Part shown: piece after piece, positions 36,708-38,654 of the stretch | How positions within the stretch are numbered: position 1 is the stretch's first letter | Layout of the letters: each line of letters starts with the position of its first letter | NCBI GenBank assembly: GCA_029820875.1 | Contig: JALGUK010000003.1 | Coordinates: 1-38,654, forward strand | Direction: 5' to 3' | Length of the DNA stretch: 38,654 bases | Origin: Candidatus Zipacnadia bacterium | GTDB lineage: Bacteria > Armatimonadota > UBA5377 > JALGUK01 | The notes under the pieces: model-generated | The model's input: the letters and a program-made list of their open reading frames with translations, nothing else | What the model was told of the DNA's origin: nothing | Databases searched by the model: none | Position numbers and translations under genes: made by a program

Positions 36708-37344
36708 GGATTATATCGGCGAGCCGACGGCTCAGCACTGGTCCGACGTGCTGCTCAACCGCTTGATAAACAACGCCTACCGCGAGGTGGCAATTCAGAC
36801 CCGTTGCGTAGGCTCAGACTGGACCGATGATACCGGCGCGGACCAGTCGGACTACCCTCTGCCCGAACAACTTATGCTGCCCCCCGACGGCGTGATATAC
36901 GACTACACCGGAACACCGAGGCAACTGGCCTACACGCCGATGCGAAGCAACTGGGCAACCTGGAAGCGGGCAGGTTCGGGCACGCCGGTGTACTACACGG
37001 TCCTGCGCTACAAGCAGCAGCACATGCTCCGGTTGATGCCTGCCCCTTCGTCGGCGTCGAAGCAGTTGTACGTATGGGGCGCCTGGATTCCTGACTCGCT
37101 GAGCGCGGATAACGATGTCCTCGAAATGCCGCTGCAGGCGCACGAGGCAGTCGCCCTGCTCGCGGCCTACAAGGCGTTCGCTGAGTGGGAAGAGTGGGAC
37201 CAGGCGAACCAACTTCTCCAGTTCTACGTTGTTGCCCGCGACAATGTGATTGCGGATATGAAGAGCGGCGGGCCTATTGTGGACACGCAGGGGACATCTG
37301 GGACGGTCGAACTGGCAGGACTGTTACCGTCGGAGGTGGCGTAA
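36673..37344 (+). CDS. Head-tail adaptor (P22 gp4 / T7 gp11-like)
   Basis: 223 aa from ATG 36673 (GGAGGAGGG upstream; a GTG at 36664 is closer to it but less likely). N-terminal 'TLSDIRQQVRDYIGEPTAQHWSDVLLNRLINNAYREVAIQTRC' (in parts) is the helical start found in many short-tail adaptor proteins. The middle is beta-rich with 'DYPLPEQLMLPPDGVIYDYTG', 'LRYKQQHMLRLMPAP' and 'LYVWGAWIPD', followed by a helix pair 'HEAVALLAAYKAFAEWEEWDQANQLLQFY'. It would sit below the portal ring. Order before fibre and nozzle genes agrees. Confidence 0.7.
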   Translation: MATLSDIRQQVRDYIGEPTAQHWSDVLLNRLINNAYREVAIQTRCVGSDWTDDTGADQSDYPLPEQLMLPPDGVIYDYTGTPRQLAYTPMRSNWATWKRAGSGTPVYYTVLRYKQQHMLRLMPAPSSASKQLYVWGAWIPDSLSADNDVLEMPLQAHEAVALLAAYKAFAEWEEWDQANQLLQFYVVARDNVIADMKSGGPIVDTQGTSGTVELAGLLPSEVA

Positions 37345-38654
37345 GTGCCTCTGTGGGATGAGGCGAGCCACCCGTCGTCAACAGCGACGGAAGCAAGCCA
37401 TCCGTCATCTACGGCAATGGAGGCGAGCCACCCGTCGTCAACAGCGACGGAAGCAAGCCATCCGTCATCTACGGCAATGGAGGCGAGCCACCCGTCGTCA
37501 AGTTGGGAGGAAGAGCCAGTGGCACACTGGGGTGCAATTGTAGGAACGCTAAGTGACCAGACAGACCTGCAGACCGCGCTTGACGCGAAACTGTCGGTGT
37601 CGGACGGGACACTGACCTCCGTGCCCCGTCTGCCTCCCGACCGAGACATTGATAATCTTCATAGCATTGTTGATAAAGTGTACGTGGATGAGGCAGTCGC
37701 TTCTCTGGCCGCGCGATATTATATGCTGGACGACGATGACCCGACCGGTTATAAGTTGACCTCCTTGGATGCTTCGTCAGACCCCACCGCATCTTACTCG
37801 AAGTCCGGCTTGAGCGACGGCGAGTTGATAATGGGGTGGATTCAACCGTCCGGTGATGACTTGACCACCCTGATAGCGGGCGTCTATGCTGCGAGGATAT
37901 TCGCCGAAAAGACCTCCGGCAACAAGACCCTCCGCCTCTACTGGCAACTTGTGGAGCGCAAGTCCGACGACAGCGAGGTAGTTATCGCTACGTCGAACGA
38001 GAGCGACGAAATCACCTCCAAGTCGCTGCACATAATCTCCGTGCTCCTCACCGACGACTATACAATTGACGACGGTTCGCGGATAGTAGGCAAAATCTAC
38101 GCTGCCGTCAGCGGAGGCGGCGGTGCGCCGTCGGTAACGTTGTACTACGAAGGCGACGAGGACAGCGCGTGGGAGATTCCGGTAAACATAAACCTCCTGG
38201 ACGGGCGTTACCTGAAGACCGACCAGAGCACGCCGCAGACCGTCAACGGCGGCGCGCCGACGTTCGCCGGTGGCCTGAACAGCACAATCGGCACCTTTAC
38301 CACGAAGGTAGTCACACCGCTGCTGCAACCTTCCGGCGGCGACCAGGTGATAAAGCTCGGCGACAGCGCGGGCGCGAACAAAGTATCAATCGAGGATGTG
38401 GATGGGGTTATTCGGGGAGGCTGGACGTCAGACGGCATTATCTTTACAGGCGAAGATTTGCCGTCTGTTTCGGAAACCAGCGGGGACGCAGCGATTAGGG
38501 GCACCTACCGCGCGAAGGCGCGTAGCGGAAGCGACAACAGGTTCTTTGCATTCTACAATTCTGCTGGCACATTTATTGGCACAGTAAGAGAGGCGTCAAC
38601 CGCTGGCGCAGGAGGGCTGGACTATCGAGGAGTTCGCAAGGGTGGGTCAGGCGC
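37345..38654 (+). CDS. Tail fibre / receptor-binding protein, N-terminal part (continues at 1-1042)
   Basis: This frame opens with GTG at 37345, right after the TAA of the adaptor gene, and runs off the window end. Joined across the 75-bp overlap to 1-1042 it gives one protein of 758 aa. Residues about 6-52 are a tandem decapeptide repeat (EASHPSSTAT/M). A beta-rich region follows, then a fibre-type segment of the form 'VVTPLLQPSGGDQVIKLGD ... GGWTSDGIIF', typical of the stem of phage fibres. It probably sits distally on the short tail and binds the cell surface, with the N-terminus attaching to the tail. An SD-like GGAGG lies 10 nt upstream (37332-37336), inside the adaptor gene. The exact receptor and fold are not visible. 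Confidence 0.8.
   Translation, partial: MPLWDEASHPSSTATEASHPSSTAMEASHPSSTATEASHPSSTAMEASHPSSSWEEEPVAHWGAIVGTLSDQTDLQTALDAKLSVSDGTLTSVPRLPPDRDIDNLHSIVDKVYVDEAVASLAARYYMLDDDDPTGYKLTSLDASSDPTASYSKSGLSDGELIMGWIQPSGDDLTTLIAGVYAARIFAEKTSGNKTLRLYWQLVERKSDDSEVVIATSNESDEITSKSLHIISVLLTDDYTIDDGSRIVGKIYAAVSGGGGAPSVTLYYEGDEDSAWEIPVNINLLDGRYLKTDQSTPQTVNGGAPTFAGGLNSTIGTFTTKVVTPLLQPSGGDQVIKLGDSAGANKVSIEDVDGVIRGGWTSDGIIFTGEDLPSVSETSGDAAIRGTYRAKARSGSDNRFFAFYNSAGTFIGTVREASTAGAGGLDYRGVRKGGSG
37360..37500 (+). repeat. 60-bp tandem repeat (2.35 copies) coding for a decapeptide repeat
   Basis: Each 60-bp unit consists of two 30-bp halves. Both halves encode EASHPSSTA followed by T or M but differ at many synonymous third positions. 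37381-37440 and 37441-37500 are identical to the base. The repeat lies at the N-terminus of the fibre gene. Confidence 0.95.
38580..38654. repeat. 75-bp terminal direct repeat, right copy
   Basis: Exact copy of bases 1-75. Removing one copy gives a unique length of 38,579 bp. The length is of the size of an assembler k-mer, which fits closure of a circular contig. Confidence 0.95.

Noticed and set aside
37224..37649. Minus-strand frame with repeated DDGWLAS peptides
   Set aside because: It is only the antisense reading of the fibre tandem repeat.
1..38654. Integrase, tRNA, CRISPR array, diversity-generating retroelement, insertion sequence
   Set aside because: Looked for characteristic motifs (tyrosine or serine recombinase cores, cloverleaf T-arm, spaced repeats, RT YxDD, transposase DDE) in genes and gaps and saw none. 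A profile search would be needed to be certain.

Overview
The window is one complete, probably circular or circularly permuted, phage genome. The first 75 bases (1-75) are repeated exactly as the last 75 (38580-38654), and one long reading frame, a tail fibre, continues in frame across that junction. The unique length is therefore about 38,579 bp. The gene set is that of a short-tailed (podovirus-like) tailed phage: terminase, portal, scaffold, major capsid protein, head-tail adaptor, nozzle-like beta protein, fibre and large internal virion proteins, with no tape-measure, tail-tube or sheath gene. The host is probably a Gram-positive bacterium of the Bacillota. The support is AGGAGG-type ribosome sites before almost every gene, sigma-A type promoters, and an endolysin whose C-terminus resembles the copper-amine-oxidase-N wall/surface domain common in Clostridia-like Bacillota. 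This host call is an inference. No integrase, tRNA, CRISPR array, DNA polymerase or stand-alone primase gene was seen.

Layout: (1) 28003-38654 continuing through 1-12950, rightward: late genes. A small protein, large terminase, winged-helix protein, then a second promoter and portal, a very basic protein, an HTH protein, scaffold, major capsid, decoration-like protein, a GT-A glycosyltransferase-like protein, adaptor, fibre (wrapping the junction), LamG protein, a Gly/Arg-rich miniprotein, nozzle, adhesin-like protein, three internal virion proteins, holin candidates and endolysin. (2) 12989-23388, rightward: early genes behind a clear promoter and a folded leader. They comprise a Gp3-like (recombination directionality factor-like) protein, a Cas4/AddB-like Fe-S nuclease, a DUF5131 protein, about a dozen tightly coupled small proteins, a strongly folded intergenic RNA, a lytic transglycosylase, DnaB helicase, an Hjc-like nuclease and SSB. 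(3) 26757-23426, leftward: an unknown protein, a SprT-like metallopeptidase, a DnaN sliding clamp, a second SprT-like metallopeptidase and an XRE regulator, ending at a terminator shared with the early operon. (4) 26816-27975: a 1.16 kb gene-free control region with hairpins, iteron-like repeats and G-quadruplex motifs, flanked by the leftward and late promoters.

How it works together: the phage brings helicase, SSB, clamp and recombination nucleases but no polymerase, so it most likely loads the host Pol III onto its own clamp. The most interesting unit is the SprT-DnaN-SprT cassette. Eukaryotic Spartan is a SprT-domain protease that works with PCNA on DNA-protein crosslinks, and here two SprT-like proteases are overlapped and coupled with a phage clamp. 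The early Gp3-like protein ends in a clamp-binding-like motif (DDLALF). An A6GTT element recurs beside the early, leftward and late promoters and may be a shared operator or UP element.
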